Assembly: GCF_001579845.1 (NCBI RefSeq)
Contig: NZ_CP007440.1
Span: 3,494,029-3,558,028, forward strand
Direction: 5' to 3'
DNA length: 64,000 nt
Origin: Rhodoplanes sp. Z2-YC6860
Lineage (GTDB): Bacteria > Pseudomonadota > Alphaproteobacteria > Rhizobiales > Xanthobacteraceae
Shown here: in pieces, positions 6,938 through 16,199 of the stretch
Numbering within the stretch: the stretch's first letter is position 1
Layout of the letters: every line of letters begins with the position of its first letter
Translations under genes and position numbers: made by a program
Notes under the pieces: generated by a model
The model's database searches: none
What the model saw: the letters and a program-made list of their open reading frames with translations, nothing else
What the model was told of the DNA's origin: nothing

Positions 6938-9934
6938 ATGGTCCGGGGCGTCAAGAAGCCATCCAAACCGGCGAACGAGCCGGTTCGGTCAAGCAACACG
7001 GGGCAGGGACTCGCATTTGCGGTCGGCGATGCGCCGTGTCTTGCCGATCCGAAAGCTGCGCGGGACCGCCTGAGCGAATGGCTGTCCGAGATCGGCAGCG
7101 GTGCGGCTGGCAAATCGATCAAGCAGCTGATCGGTGAGGCGCCAGGCCTCGAAGCGCTGCTGCTCGGCCTCGCCGATGGATCGCCCTACCTCTGGGATCT
7201 CGCGACCGCCGAACCGGACCGCTTGTTGACGGTGCTGACCGCCGAACCAGGCGGGCATCTCGCTGCGCTGCTGGCGAAATCCGCGAAGGCCGTGGCCACG
7301 GCCGCGGACGAAGCCACAGCGATGCAACTCCTGCGGCGGATGAAGGCCGAGGCCGCGCTGTTGATAGCGATGGCCGACATCGGCGGCGTCTGGCCGGTGA
7401 TGCGGACCACGCAGGCGCTGACCGAGGTCGCCGACACGGCGGTGAGTTCGGCGGTGCGCTATCTGCTTCGCGAGGCGGCCGCGAACGGCAAGCTCAAACC
7501 TGCCGCCCCCGACGCACCGGAGGCGGACAGCGGCTACATCGTGCTCGCCATGGGCAAGATGGGCGCTTATGAGCTGAACTATTCCAGCGATATCGACCTC
7601 ATCGTGTTCTACGACCGCGAGGCGCCGGCGCTGGTCGACAAGGACAACGCCACGACGTTCCACGTGCGCATCACGCGGGGGGTGGTGAAGCTCCTGCAAG
7701 AGCGCACCGCCGACGGCTATGTGTTCCGTGTCGATCTGAGGCTGCGGCCCGATCCGGCCTCGACGCAGATCGCGGTCTCCGTGGAATCCGCGCTGAACTA
7801 CTACAGCAGCGTCGGCCAGAACTGGGAGCGCGCCGCGATGATCAAGGCGCGGGTCTGCGCCGGCGACGTCAAGGCCGGCGAGGATATCCTGGCGCAGCTG
7901 TCGCCGTTCATCTGGCGCAAGTATCTCGACTTCGCCGCGGTCGCCGAGATCGAGTCGCTGAAGCGGCAGATCCACGCCTATCGCGGCCACGCCGATATCG
8001 CGGTCGAGGGCCACAACATCAAGCTCGGGCGCGGCGGCATCCGCGAGATCGAGTTCTTCGTGCAGACTCAGCAGCTCGTTGCCGGTGGCCGGCATCCCGA
8101 GTTGCGCGGCCGCCAAACGCTGCCGATGCTGACAGCACTCGCCGAAGGCGGCTGGATCGGCGAGGCGGCGCGCATCGATCTCGAAGCCGCTTACCTGTTC
8201 TTGCGCGAAACCGAGCACCGTCTGCAGATGGTCGCCGACGACCAGACCCATACGCTGCCCGCCGAGCGCGAGGCGCTCGACCGCTTTGCCCGCTTTGCCG
8301 GCTTCAAGGACCGCGACGAGTTTGCCGAGACATTGCTCGGCCATCTGCGGCAGGTGCAGGGCCACTACATCCGGCTGTTCGAGGAAACCTCGAGCGAAGC
8401 CAGCCGCCTGGCGCTGACGTTTCCCAAGGACGCCGACGACCGCGAGACACTCAATCGGCTGGGCGCCATGGGCTTTCGCAAGCCGCTGGAGGTCTCGGCC
8501 ACGGTGCGGGACTGGTTCCACGGCTCATACAAGGCGCTGCGCGGTGAATTCGCTCGAAGCCAGTTTGCCGATCTCGTGCCGTCGTTGCTTGAGCGTCTGG
8601 CGCGCTCCGAACATCCGGAGGCTGCGATCACAGCCTTCGATACTTTTATTCGGGGCTTGGAGCGCGGGTCGCGCCTGTTCTCCATGCTCAAGCAGAATCC
8701 CGATCTGGTGACGCTGGTGGCGCTCACGATCGGCACCGCGCCGCGGCTTGCCGACATTCTGGCGCGGCATCCCGAAGCGATGGACGCGCTGCTCGAGCCG
8801 ACCTTCTTCGGTGCGCTGCCGAATGAAGCGACGCTCGACGCCGAGCTCGCGCGCCTGACCGGTCAGGATCGCGCCTATGAGGATTATCTCGACCGGCTGC
8901 GCATGTTCAGCCATGAGCAGATGTTCCTGATCGGTGCCCGCATTCTGTCCGGTACGGTGTCGGCCGAGCAGGCCGGCGGCGCGTTCGCCCGGATCGCCGA
9001 CGTCACGGTGCGCGCGCTGCATCGCCGGGTCGAGGAGATGCTCGCCGAGCGGCACGGCCGCATTCCCGGCCAGCAGACCGTACTGCTCGCACTCGGCAAG
9101 CTCGGCGGCTGGGAGATGACCGCGACCTCCGATCTCGATCTGATCATCGTCTATGACTTCGATGCGGAGAACCCGCAGTCCGATGGCGAGAAGGCTCTCT
9201 ACGGCGCTCAGTATTTCGCCCGTCTCACCCAGCGGCTGATCGCGGCGCTGTCGTCGCAGACCAACTACGGCGCGCTCTACAACGTCGACATGCGGCTGCG
9301 CCCGTCCGGGCGTTCCGGCCCGATCGCCACCAGCATCGAGGCCTTCAAGAGCTACCAGGAGGTCGATGCCTGGACCTGGGAGCATATGGCGCTGACGCGG
9401 GCACGCGTCGTCGCCGGACCGCCGGAATTCGCCGCGCGCGTGTCACGGGTGATCAAGGACGTGCTGCGCCGTGAGCGCGATCCTGCAACGGTCGCCGTCG
9501 ATGTCGCCGACATGCGGCAGGCGATCGCCCAGGAGAAAGGCGAGGATCAGCGCTGGGATCTGAAATACGCGGCTGGCGGGCTGATCGATATCGAGTTCAT
9601 CGCGCAACATCTGCAGCTCGTGCATGCCGCCGAGCATCCGGAAATCCTCGACACCAACACCGCGCGCGTGCTCGACCAGGCGTGGCGGCTCGAGCTGTTG
9701 TCGCCGCAACATGCCGATGTGCTGCGGCCTGCGGTGCGGCTCTACCACAATCTGACGCAGGTGCTGCGGCTCTGTCTGCCCGGGCCGTTCGATCCGAAGA
9801 CCGCGGGGAAGGGGCTGCTCGACCTGCTCTGCCGCGCCGCCGATCTGCCGAATTTCGCGACCCTCAATGCGCATGTTGCCGAGACGCAGCAGAAGGTGCG
9901 GGCCACGTTCAATCAGATCGTGAGCGCGGGCTAA
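6938..9934 (+). CDS. glnE: Bifunctional glutamine synthetase adenylyltransferase/deadenylase
   Basis: The 998-residue length is normal for rhizobial GlnE. The enzyme adds AMP to, or removes AMP from, glutamine synthetase in response to PII signals, so it sets ammonia assimilation. Both nucleotidyltransferase domains are intact: the N-terminal deadenylase motif YSSDIDLIVFYD at about residue 215, and the C-terminal adenylylation motif TSDLDLIIVYD at about residue 728. Each is preceded by the family glycine motif (MGKMGAYEL and LGKLGGWEM) and followed by a VDLRLRP or VDMRLRP strand. The ATG at 6938 is 53 bases after the kinase stop on the same strand. It closes the core block at the left of the window. 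Confidence 0.97.
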   Translation: MVRGVKKPSKPANEPVRSSNTGQGLAFAVGDAPCLADPKAARDRLSEWLSEIGSGAAGKSIKQLIGEAPGLEALLLGLADGSPYLWDLATAEPDRLLTVLTAEPGGHLAALLAKSAKAVATAADEATAMQLLRRMKAEAALLIAMADIGGVWPVMRTTQALTEVADTAVSSAVRYLLREAAANGKLKPAAPDAPEADSGYIVLAMGKMGAYELNYSSDIDLIVFYDREAPALVDKDNATTFHVRITRGVVKLLQERTADGYVFRVDLRLRPDPASTQIAVSVESALNYYSSVGQNWERAAMIKARVCAGDVKAGEDILAQLSPFIWRKYLDFAAVAEIESLKRQIHAYRGHADIAVEGHNIKLGRGGIREIEFFVQTQQLVAGGRHPELRGRQTLPMLTALAEGGWIGEAARIDLEAAYLFLRETEHRLQMVADDQTHTLPAEREALDRFARFAGFKDRDEFAETLLGHLRQVQGHYIRLFEETSSEASRLALTFPKDADDRETLNRLGAMGFRKPLEVSATVRDWFHGSYKALRGEFARSQFADLVPSLLERLARSEHPEAAITAFDTFIRGLERGSRLFSMLKQNPDLVTLVALTIGTAPRLADILARHPEAMDALLEPTFFGALPNEATLDAELARLTGQDRAYEDYLDRLRMFSHEQMFLIGARILSGTVSAEQAGGAFARIADVTVRALHRRVEEMLAERHGRIPGQQTVLLALGKLGGWEMTATSDLDLIIVYDFDAENPQSDGEKALYGAQYFARLTQRLIAALSSQTNYGALYNVDMRLRPSGRSGPIATSIEAFKSYQEVDAWTWEHMALTRARVVAGPPEFAARVSRVIKDVLRRERDPATVAVDVADMRQAIAQEKGEDQRWDLKYAAGGLIDIEFIAQHLQLVHAAEHPEILDTNTARVLDQAWRLELLSPQHADVLRPAVRLYHNLTQVLRLCLPGPFDPKTAGKGLLDLLCRAADLPNFATLNAHVAETQQKVRATFNQIVSAG

Positions 9935-10017
9935 GCACGTCCCAACCGCCTTCCGACCGCTCCGCCAAGTGGTGTAGGCTTGGCCCAAGACAAGAAAAGA
10001 CAAGCTGGGAGGAAAGC

Positions 10018-10992
10018 ATGATCGCGCGCCGCGCCTTCGTCACCGGAGGCTCGATGGCGGCAGTCGCCGTTGCCGCCTCGGGAATTCGCATCGAGCCAAG
10101 CCGTGCCCAAGAAGCGCTGAATGCGGTGCCGAATTCGGTCGGCACCGAGCCGCCCAGGCTTAAGGCGCCGGCCAATGCCGCCGACTGCCACATGCACACC
10201 TACGATCCGGCGCGCTTCGCGATGCCGCCCAATCCACGGAAGGCGCCATCGAACGCCACGGTGGAGCACTACCGGCTGCTGCAAAAACGGATCGGCACCA
10301 CGCGCGTCGTCATCGTGCAGCCGCGCAACTACGCGACCGACAACCGGGTGACGCTCTACGCGATTTCGCAGCTCGGGCCGAATGCGCGCGGGGTTGCCGT
10401 GGTGAGCCCGTCGGTCACCGATGCCGAGCTCAAGGCCTTCAACGAAGGCGGCATCCGCGGCATTCGTTTCAGCTTGGCCGATCCAAGCTCTCGCGCGGTG
10501 ACGCCCGACATGGTCGAGCCGCTGGCGAAGCGCGTCGCGGATCTCGGCTGGCACGTGCAGTTCAACGTCGACGGCGAGATGATCGACGAGATGGCGCCGA
10601 TGCTGCGCCGGCTGCCGACACCGATGGTGTTCGACCATCTGGCGCATCCGCCGCTGCCGGCCGGCGTCGAGCATTCGTCGCACAAGGTCGTCCGCGAGCT
10701 GATCGACAAAGGCCGCACCTGGGTGAAGCTATCCGGCGCCTATTCGAACAGCAAGGCCGGCCCGCCGTCCTATCCGGAAGCGACCAGGACCGCGCAGGCT
10801 TTCGTGAAGGCCGCGCCGGAACGCCTGGTGTGGGGCAGCGACTGGCCGCATCCCGGTCTGCCCGACAACAACAAGCCGAACGACGCACTGCTGTTCGATC
10901 TGATGAGCGAATGGGCGCCCGACGAGGTCACGCGCAACCGCATCCTGGTGCAAAACCCGGAGGCGCTCTACGGTTTCGGCAAGCCGGCGTAA
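10018..10992 (+). CDS. Amidohydrolase of the 2-pyrone-4,6-dicarboxylate hydrolase type, with export signal
   Basis: The protein is 324 residues from ATG 10018, which is preceded by a strong GGGAGGAAAG. An N-terminal twin-arginine segment (IARRAFVTGG), hydrophobic stretch and Ala-rich cleavage region (SRAQEA) suggest Tat export. The mature part is a metal-dependent TIM-barrel hydrolase (amidohydrolase_2): HMH metal motif in DCHMHTYDP, VFDHLAHPP in the middle and WGSDWPHPG near the end, as in LigI-type lactonases. The substrate is probably a lactone of aromatic or sugar breakdown, but the exact one cannot be named. The MmgE/PrpD gene follows after 35 bases and is probably cotranscribed. Confidence 0.8.
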   Translation: MIARRAFVTGGSMAAVAVAASGIRIEPSRAQEALNAVPNSVGTEPPRLKAPANAADCHMHTYDPARFAMPPNPRKAPSNATVEHYRLLQKRIGTTRVVIVQPRNYATDNRVTLYAISQLGPNARGVAVVSPSVTDAELKAFNEGGIRGIRFSLADPSSRAVTPDMVEPLAKRVADLGWHVQFNVDGEMIDEMAPMLRRLPTPMVFDHLAHPPLPAGVEHSSHKVVRELIDKGRTWVKLSGAYSNSKAGPPSYPEATRTAQAFVKAAPERLVWGSDWPHPGLPDNNKPNDALLFDLMSEWAPDEVTRNRILVQNPEALYGFGKPA

Positions 10993-11027
10993 GGCAGATC
11001 AACTCCAGGCATGCAGGGCAACCCAGA

Positions 11028-12518
11028 ATGTCTCACGCGATCTCGCGCCGCGCTCTCATCGCAGGCTCAGCCGTCCTTGGAGTTCATGGTTTTGGAATTC
11101 ATGGCATGACACAACACGCTCAAGCTGCCGAAGCGCCGAAAAACTCGCAACGTCCGCTGGCCGAACGGCTTGCCGCTTATGCTGACAGTCTGCGCTACGA
11201 GGATATCGATGCCGCGACCATCGAGCGGATCAAGTCGCACGTCATCGATACGATCGGTTGCGGCATCGCAGCCTTCGACGAGCGGCCGGTGCGGGTGTGC
11301 CGCGAGGTGGCGTTGGCTTATGCGGGCGGCGTCTCGACGGTCATCGGCACCGGCCTGCGCGCCACGCCTGATCTTGCTGCCTTCGCCAACAGTGCGGCGT
11401 CGCGCTATCACGACTTCAACGATGCCTATGTCGGGCGTTTTACCGGCCATCCGAGCGACAACATCGCGGCCTGTCTCGCGGTCGCGGAGGCCGAGCGGGC
11501 GAGCGCCGCGGAGCTCATCACGTCGATCGCGCTCGCCTACGAGATCAACTGCCGGCTGATCGACGCCCTGGACATCGCGGCGCGCAACTGGGATCCCCCA
11601 GTGCACGGCCTGCCGGCGGTGGCGCTCGCGGCCGGCAAACTGATGAAGCTGCCGGCCGACAAGCTCGCGCAGGCTGTCAACATCGCGATCAACGATCACA
11701 TCCCGATGGGGCAGACCCGCGCGCAGACCAATTCGGACTGGAAGGGACTGGCCGCGCCCGAAGCCGGGCGCAACGCCGTGTTCGCGGCCGTGCTGGCGCG
11801 CGGCGGCATCACGGGGCCGGCGCCGATCTTCGAGGGCCGGAAGGGCTTCTTCCAGCTCGTGTCGGGACCGGGCGAGGTGGCGGTCGATGGCTTCGGCAGG
11901 AAGGGCGTGCCATTTCGGATCCATCAGTGCGGCATGAAGCCCTATCCGGCAGTGATCTACTCCCAGACCGCGATCGCGGCTGCGATCGCGGTCGCCAAGG
12001 AGGTCGGCGATCTCGAGCGGATCAGCGCGATCGAGATCGCGACGACCAAACGCGGCTACGAGCAGACCGGGCGCGATCCCGAGAAATGGACGCCGGAGAA
12101 CCGCGACACCGCCGATCACAGCCTGCCTTACATCACGGCGCGGGCGATGTTCGAGGGCGACATCGACAACGACAGCTACGAGCATGCGAAGATTCACGAT
12201 CCGCGGACGCTCGCCTTCATGCGCAAGATCAAGGTGAGCGAGGACCCGGCGCTGACGGCGCGCACCGGCCCGTCGACGGTGCCGACGCGGACCACCGCGA
12301 TCCTGATCGACGGGCAGCGCATCACCCGCGAAGTCGACGACGTGCCGGGCTTTGTCGGCAGGCCGATGGGCCGCGCCGACGTCGAGCACAAATTCCGCAG
12401 CAATATCGGCAGGCGGTGGCCGAAGCAGAAGACCGACGCCGTGTTGAAGGCGCTGTGGGCTCTCGACGAGACCAGGGACCTTTCGGTCTTGCTGGGGATG
12501 CTTTCGCTGCAGGCGTGA
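11028..12518 (+). CDS. MmgE/PrpD family protein with twin-arginine signal
   Basis: The protein is 496 residues from ATG 11028. Members of this family include 2-methylcitrate dehydratase, cis-aconitate decarboxylase and many of unknown substrate. The fold begins at LAERLAAYADSLRYEDIDAA (about residue 45) and carries the typical DTIGCGIAAF, FNDAYVGRFTGHPSDN and GMKPYPAVIYSQTAI segments. Unlike classical PrpD it begins with a twin-arginine-like leader (SRRALIAGSAVLG, cleavage near AQAAEA), so it may be periplasmic. It sits just behind the amidohydrolase gene and probably acts in the same degradative route. A specific reaction is not assigned. Confidence 0.82.
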   Translation: MSHAISRRALIAGSAVLGVHGFGIHGMTQHAQAAEAPKNSQRPLAERLAAYADSLRYEDIDAATIERIKSHVIDTIGCGIAAFDERPVRVCREVALAYAGGVSTVIGTGLRATPDLAAFANSAASRYHDFNDAYVGRFTGHPSDNIAACLAVAEAERASAAELITSIALAYEINCRLIDALDIAARNWDPPVHGLPAVALAAGKLMKLPADKLAQAVNIAINDHIPMGQTRAQTNSDWKGLAAPEAGRNAVFAAVLARGGITGPAPIFEGRKGFFQLVSGPGEVAVDGFGRKGVPFRIHQCGMKPYPAVIYSQTAIAAAIAVAKEVGDLERISAIEIATTKRGYEQTGRDPEKWTPENRDTADHSLPYITARAMFEGDIDNDSYEHAKIHDPRTLAFMRKIKVSEDPALTARTGPSTVPTRTTAILIDGQRITREVDDVPGFVGRPMGRADVEHKFRSNIGRRWPKQKTDAVLKALWALDETRDLSVLLGMLSLQA

Positions 12519-12546
12519 GCTTGAAGCCTCACTGTTGCGGCTTGGT

Positions 12547-12674
12547 CCCCTCGCCCAGCGAAGCGGGGAAAGGCTCCCGAGCGAAGGCGAGGGGGGAGAG
12601 CGGCGCTTGCTGCTCGTCCGAGCCCTCTCCCGGCTCGCATGCGCTCGCCACCCTCTCCCGCAAGCGGGAGAGGG
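12547..12674. repeat. Intergenic palindromic repeat cluster between convergent genes
   Basis: Two inverted pairs lie between the PrpD-like and FecR genes. CCCCTCGCC (12547-12555) pairs with GGCGAGGGG (12586-12594), and CCCTCTCCCG (12651-12660) pairs with CGGGAGAGGG (12665-12674) around a CAAG loop. A third partial CCCTCTCCCGG lies at 12623. The layout resembles dispersed palindromes common in Bradyrhizobium-like genomes. The second hairpin could end transcription from both sides, although no T tract follows. Confidence 0.55.
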
Positions 12675-12711
12675 GACAAGAACCGCAGCCGCCGAGTAGG
12701 TGCGAAACTCG

Positions 12712-13638
12712 CTACGGCCTGTTCGGACCGCGCCGGTTGCCTCGCGGCGGCCGTTCGCGCGGCTGCCGGGGTTGCTGCTGGAACGGCTGCTGCCGCGGAT
12801 TGCGGTTCTGTTGTTGCGGGCCGCCGGGCCGCTGTTGGTTGGGCCGCTGGTTGTTCTGCCGTGGCTGGTTCTGACGGCGCTGCTGCCGCCGCTGGATCGC
12901 CATCTGGCGGCCGACATTGTGCGAAGCGAACAGCCGCTGCACGACGCTACGGTCGCGTGCGGCCTCCTGCGGCGGAATCTGGAACGGCACGGCAGCGATC
13001 CGTCCACCCAGGCCGGGCCGCAGCGCAAATGCACTCGCACCCTGCGTGAGCGTGCCGAGCCTGCCACCTTGCCGGTCGAACACCTCGATGCGGCCGACGC
13101 GGCCGTCGGCGTCCGGATAAAGCTTGATCCTGGGCTCGGTCGTGCCGCCTGCGGCCCCGTCTGGCACCTCGATCACGCCGGTGGTGCCGCGGATGCCGAG
13201 CGACGCGGTCGCGGTGGTGAATTTCATGTCGCCGGTCTTGGCGGCCTGACCGGCCACGAAGGCCACGGTCCCGCGAATGACGTTGAACAGCGCCGCGTTC
13301 GACCCGCCGCCCTCCTGGTAGACGAAATTGTCCACCGTCAGCCGGGCGTTGGCGTTGAGGTTCAAGGTCGTCTCGTCATCGAAGGTGACGCTGAGCAGCG
13401 AATTCGCACCGGCTTGCAGCACGTCGCGCCTGTAGACCGGATCGCTGACCTTCAGAGCAACGGCCGCAGCATTGTTACGGGTTACGGTTGCGCTGCCTTG
13501 CAGGGTCGCAACCTGGCCGACTTGATTGTCGGTTGCCTGGGTAGGGCTCGCCAACGTTTGCGCGCGCGCCTGAAACGGCCAAGAAAGCTGCCAGCCAGCC
13601 GCGCAGCCAAGAAGCGTGATGAATTCACGGCGCTGCAT
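12712..13638 (-). CDS. Exported FecR-domain protein with Gln/Asn/Pro/Arg-rich tail
   Basis: The protein is 308 residues from ATG 13638 (GGGGAC lies upstream); a TTG twelve bases earlier is also in frame but less likely. The leader MQRREFITLLG plus hydrophobic segment ends near ARAQT. Residues about 35-150 form a FecR-type domain (GQVATLQGSATVTRN, then VYRRDVLQAGANSLLSVTFD, then ASLGIRGTTGVIEV). From about residue 235 the chain is low complexity, rich in Q, R, N and P, with repeated QNQPRQN/NQQRPGGPQQQ-like blocks. No sigma factor or TonB receptor gene is nearby, so it is not a standard iron-dicitrate signalling FecR. A surface or envelope role is likely but unproven. Confidence 0.72.
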   Translation of the reverse strand: MQRREFITLLGCAAGWQLSWPFQARAQTLASPTQATDNQVGQVATLQGSATVTRNNAAAVALKVSDPVYRRDVLQAGANSLLSVTFDDETTLNLNANARLTVDNFVYQEGGGSNAALFNVIRGTVAFVAGQAAKTGDMKFTTATASLGIRGTTGVIEVPDGAAGGTTEPRIKLYPDADGRVGRIEVFDRQGGRLGTLTQGASAFALRPGLGGRIAAVPFQIPPQEAARDRSVVQRLFASHNVGRQMAIQRRQQRRQNQPRQNNQRPNQQRPGGPQQQNRNPRQQPFQQQPRQPRERPPRGNRRGPNRP

Positions 13639-13889
13639 GTGAGTCCCCAAGCCCGGGAACGCTATCGCAGCGGTTTGAGGCGGGAAACAGGCAACGGCCG
13701 GCCGGCGAATGTCGGAATACCAGAATACCGGAAGGGGCGCGAAGTGGCTGCGTTTCGCCCCGTTTCAAGGTTTTTCGCCCACGGTGACGCTTGTGACGCC
13801 TCGTGACACTTAATTCCTATAGAGCACCCCTGAGGGGCTGAGGGAATCTATTGAGAATAGGCGTCACGGGCACCGGAAAGCCGTAGCGG

Positions 13890-15107
13890 TCAGGCCGCGA
13901 CCGCGTCGCGCTTCTTGACGCTTTCGATCAGCGAGGCTTTGCGCACATAGGCCCGGTGCAAGGCCGGATCGTCAGCGGTGCGGCGCAGCTGTTCCTGCTC
14001 CTTTTGGCGCGCCACCGGGTCCTTCTCGTCCATGCGCCTCTTGTTGGCGATGGTCTGCTGCTGGACGAACTCGATGTTCAGCGGGCGGCGGTGCAGGTCG
14101 TACTGATCGAGAACGTCCTCGCGCGCTTCGCGGCGGATGACGCGGCCCAGCAGCGTGGTCAGCTCGACGGCATCGTGGATGCCGAAGTTGAGTCCGAGCC
14201 CGCCGAGCGGATTGTTCACGTGAGCGGAATCGCCCGCGAGGAACACCCGGCCCTTGCGGAAGCTCGCCGCGACGCGCTGATGCACGTTGTAGAGATTGCG
14301 GTGCACGACATCGTAAGGCGTGGCCTTCGGCATGAAGGCCTGCAGCCGCTTCTCGGTCGCGTCGGGATTCATCAGCTCTTCGTCGGTCTGCTCGATCTTC
14401 GTCGCCGACAGCACGCGCCAGAGGGGACCGCGCTCGTCGCCGCTCACTTTGAACACCGAGAACCAGGCGCCCGGATCGGTCACGTAGTTGCGCGTGCAGC
14501 CCGGATAGATGAGTCCGAGATCCTCGGTCGTGGTCAGGATCATGAACCGCTCGGGATGCGTGTAGCCGGAGAACTCGATGCCGAGCGCCTTGCGCACGGT
14601 GGAGCGGCCGCCGTCATTGCCGATCAGATAGCTGCCTGCGATCTTGCGGGTGCCCTCGGCGCTGTCGACGGTGATCTCGACGTGGTCGGCGAATTGCTCC
14701 ATCGAGGTGACGCGGGCCGAGAACTCGACAGTGGCGTTCGGATAGTCGCGCAGCCGCCGCTGCGCCATGCCGGCGAGCTTGTGCTGCTCGCATTGCACCG
14801 CGAACGGGTAGGGCGTCTCGTCCTTGAGGAGGCCGAAGTCGAACTCGGCGATCAGCTGCTTGGACTGCCGGTCCCAGATGCGGAACAGCGGCTCGACATA
14901 GCCGCGCTCGATCACCTCGTCGACCATGCCGAGGCCCGCGAGCATTTCCAGGGTCGCGGCATGCGTGGTGGCGGCGCGTGGCATGTCGTTGATGCGAGGC
15001 TCGGCCTCGAACAGGTGGACCGGCAGGCCCTGGCGCGCCAGCGCCAGCGCGGTGATGAAACCGACCGGGCCGCCGCCGGCGATGAGAATGGCACGTTCCG
15101 TTGTCAT
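13890..15107 (-). CDS. FAD-dependent aromatic-ring monooxygenase (PHBH/MhpA type)
   Basis: This 405-residue flavoprotein belongs to the group that hydroxylates phenolic rings with NAD(P)H and O2. The FAD-binding Rossmann motif is at residues 8-36 (ILIAGGGPVGFITALALARQ). The middle DG motif appears as LIGNDGGRSTVRKALG, and the ribityl-binding GD motif as FLAGDSAHVNNPLGGLGLNF. The length fits the single-component class A enzymes without the extra C-terminal thioredoxin-like domain. It begins 12 bases after the stop of the Bug binding-protein gene on the same strand, so the two form an operon and may handle the same aromatic acid. Substrate not identified. Confidence 0.85.
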   Translation of the reverse strand: MTTERAILIAGGGPVGFITALALARQGLPVHLFEAEPRINDMPRAATTHAATLEMLAGLGMVDEVIERGYVEPLFRIWDRQSKQLIAEFDFGLLKDETPYPFAVQCEQHKLAGMAQRRLRDYPNATVEFSARVTSMEQFADHVEITVDSAEGTRKIAGSYLIGNDGGRSTVRKALGIEFSGYTHPERFMILTTTEDLGLIYPGCTRNYVTDPGAWFSVFKVSGDERGPLWRVLSATKIEQTDEELMNPDATEKRLQAFMPKATPYDVVHRNLYNVHQRVAASFRKGRVFLAGDSAHVNNPLGGLGLNFGIHDAVELTTLLGRVIRREAREDVLDQYDLHRRPLNIEFVQQQTIANKRRMDEKDPVARQKEQEQLRRTADDPALHRAYVRKASLIESVKKRDAVAA

Positions 15108-15119
15108 ATTGCCTGTTGC

Positions 15120-16100
15120 TTATTGCTGCTTGAGACCGGCGGTCGTGACCACCTCGGACCATTGTTTTAGATCGGCGGCCACCAGTTCGGCAAACTCAGC
15201 CGGCGTGATGCATGACGGGTCTGCGCCAAGGGTCGACAGCCGCTCGATAAATTTGGGGTCCTTGCAGGCCTTGGCCATTTCGGCCGCGATTTTATGAACG
15301 ACCGGCTTGGGCGTGGCGGCCGACGCCAACAGCCCGTTCCAGGTGAGAACCTTGTAGCCCGGATAGCCGGCCTCGGCGACGGTCGGGACATCCGGCAGTT
15401 GCGGCACGCGGGCGGCGCTCGATACCGCGAGGGTCCGGATCGCGCCGCTCTGGGCGTGCGGCAGTGCGTCGGACAGGTTCGAGAACATGGCCGGCAGGTG
15501 GCCGGCGATGACGTCGGTCAGTGCCGGCGCGTTGCCGCGGTAGCTGACATTGGTCATTTGCAACCCGGCGCGATTGAGGAACAGCACCATCGAGAGATGC
15601 GTGATGCTGCCGTAGCTGCCCTCGGCATAGGACAGCGTCTTGGGCTGCGACTTCACCCAGGCGACAAACTCAGAAAGGGTCTTGGCCGGGATGTCCTTGT
15701 TGACCACAAGCACGAACGGATTGGTGCCGACCACGCTGATCGGCGTGAAATCCTTGATCGGATCGAAATTCACCTTGGTCAGCGCGGGCGCCACCGTCAC
15801 CGCAGGCTGCACGCCCCAGAGCAGCGTATAGCCGTCGGGCTCCGCCCGGGTGACCGTGTCCGCCGCGATGGAGCCGTTGGCCCCGATCCGGTTCTCGACG
15901 ATGAACTGCTGGCCGAGCGCTTCGGAGAGGCGCTGCGCGGCGAGCCGCGCCATGCTGTCGGAGTTGCCGCCCGCCGCGTAGGGCACGATGATGCGGACGG
16001 GCTTCGAGGGCCAATCCTCCGCGGCTGCCGGGCCGGCCAATGCAGCGGATGCCAGCATCAGGAGCAGGCCAAAGCGGCAGATCATTCCGAATTTTCTCAT
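15120..16100 (-). CDS. Bug/TctC-family periplasmic binding protein, partner of the monooxygenase
   Basis: The protein has 326 residues with a Sec-type signal (cleavage near GPAAAE). It shows the ordered Bug signatures: WPSKPVRIIVPYAAGGNSDS at the mature start, VENRIGANGSIAAD, PDGYTLLWG and DFTPIS. Family members bind carboxylated organic acids for tripartite tricarboxylate (TTT) transporters or for sensory use. No TctA or TctB membrane subunit is encoded nearby. The gene precedes the FAD monooxygenase by 12 bases and is divergent from a second Bug gene, with 99 bases between the starts that must hold both promoters. Confidence 0.9.
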   Translation of the reverse strand: MRKFGMICRFGLLLMLASAALAGPAAAEDWPSKPVRIIVPYAAGGNSDSMARLAAQRLSEALGQQFIVENRIGANGSIAADTVTRAEPDGYTLLWGVQPAVTVAPALTKVNFDPIKDFTPISVVGTNPFVLVVNKDIPAKTLSEFVAWVKSQPKTLSYAEGSYGSITHLSMVLFLNRAGLQMTNVSYRGNAPALTDVIAGHLPAMFSNLSDALPHAQSGAIRTLAVSSAARVPQLPDVPTVAEAGYPGYKVLTWNGLLASAATPKPVVHKIAAEMAKACKDPKFIERLSTLGADPSCITPAEFAELVAADLKQWSEVVTTAGLKQQ

Positions 16101-16199
16101 GAAGGCACTTTCGTTGATGCGAGCTTTCGCGATTTAATCACCCATGCCAGCGTCATGCCAATTGCCGGGTGTGTCGCACCAAAGCCGCGAGGTCGCGCC

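Noticed and set aside
12700-13806. Plus-strand frame of 368 codons opposite the FecR gene
   Set aside because: The FecR domain and leader on the minus strand are clear; the plus frame has no recognisable features.
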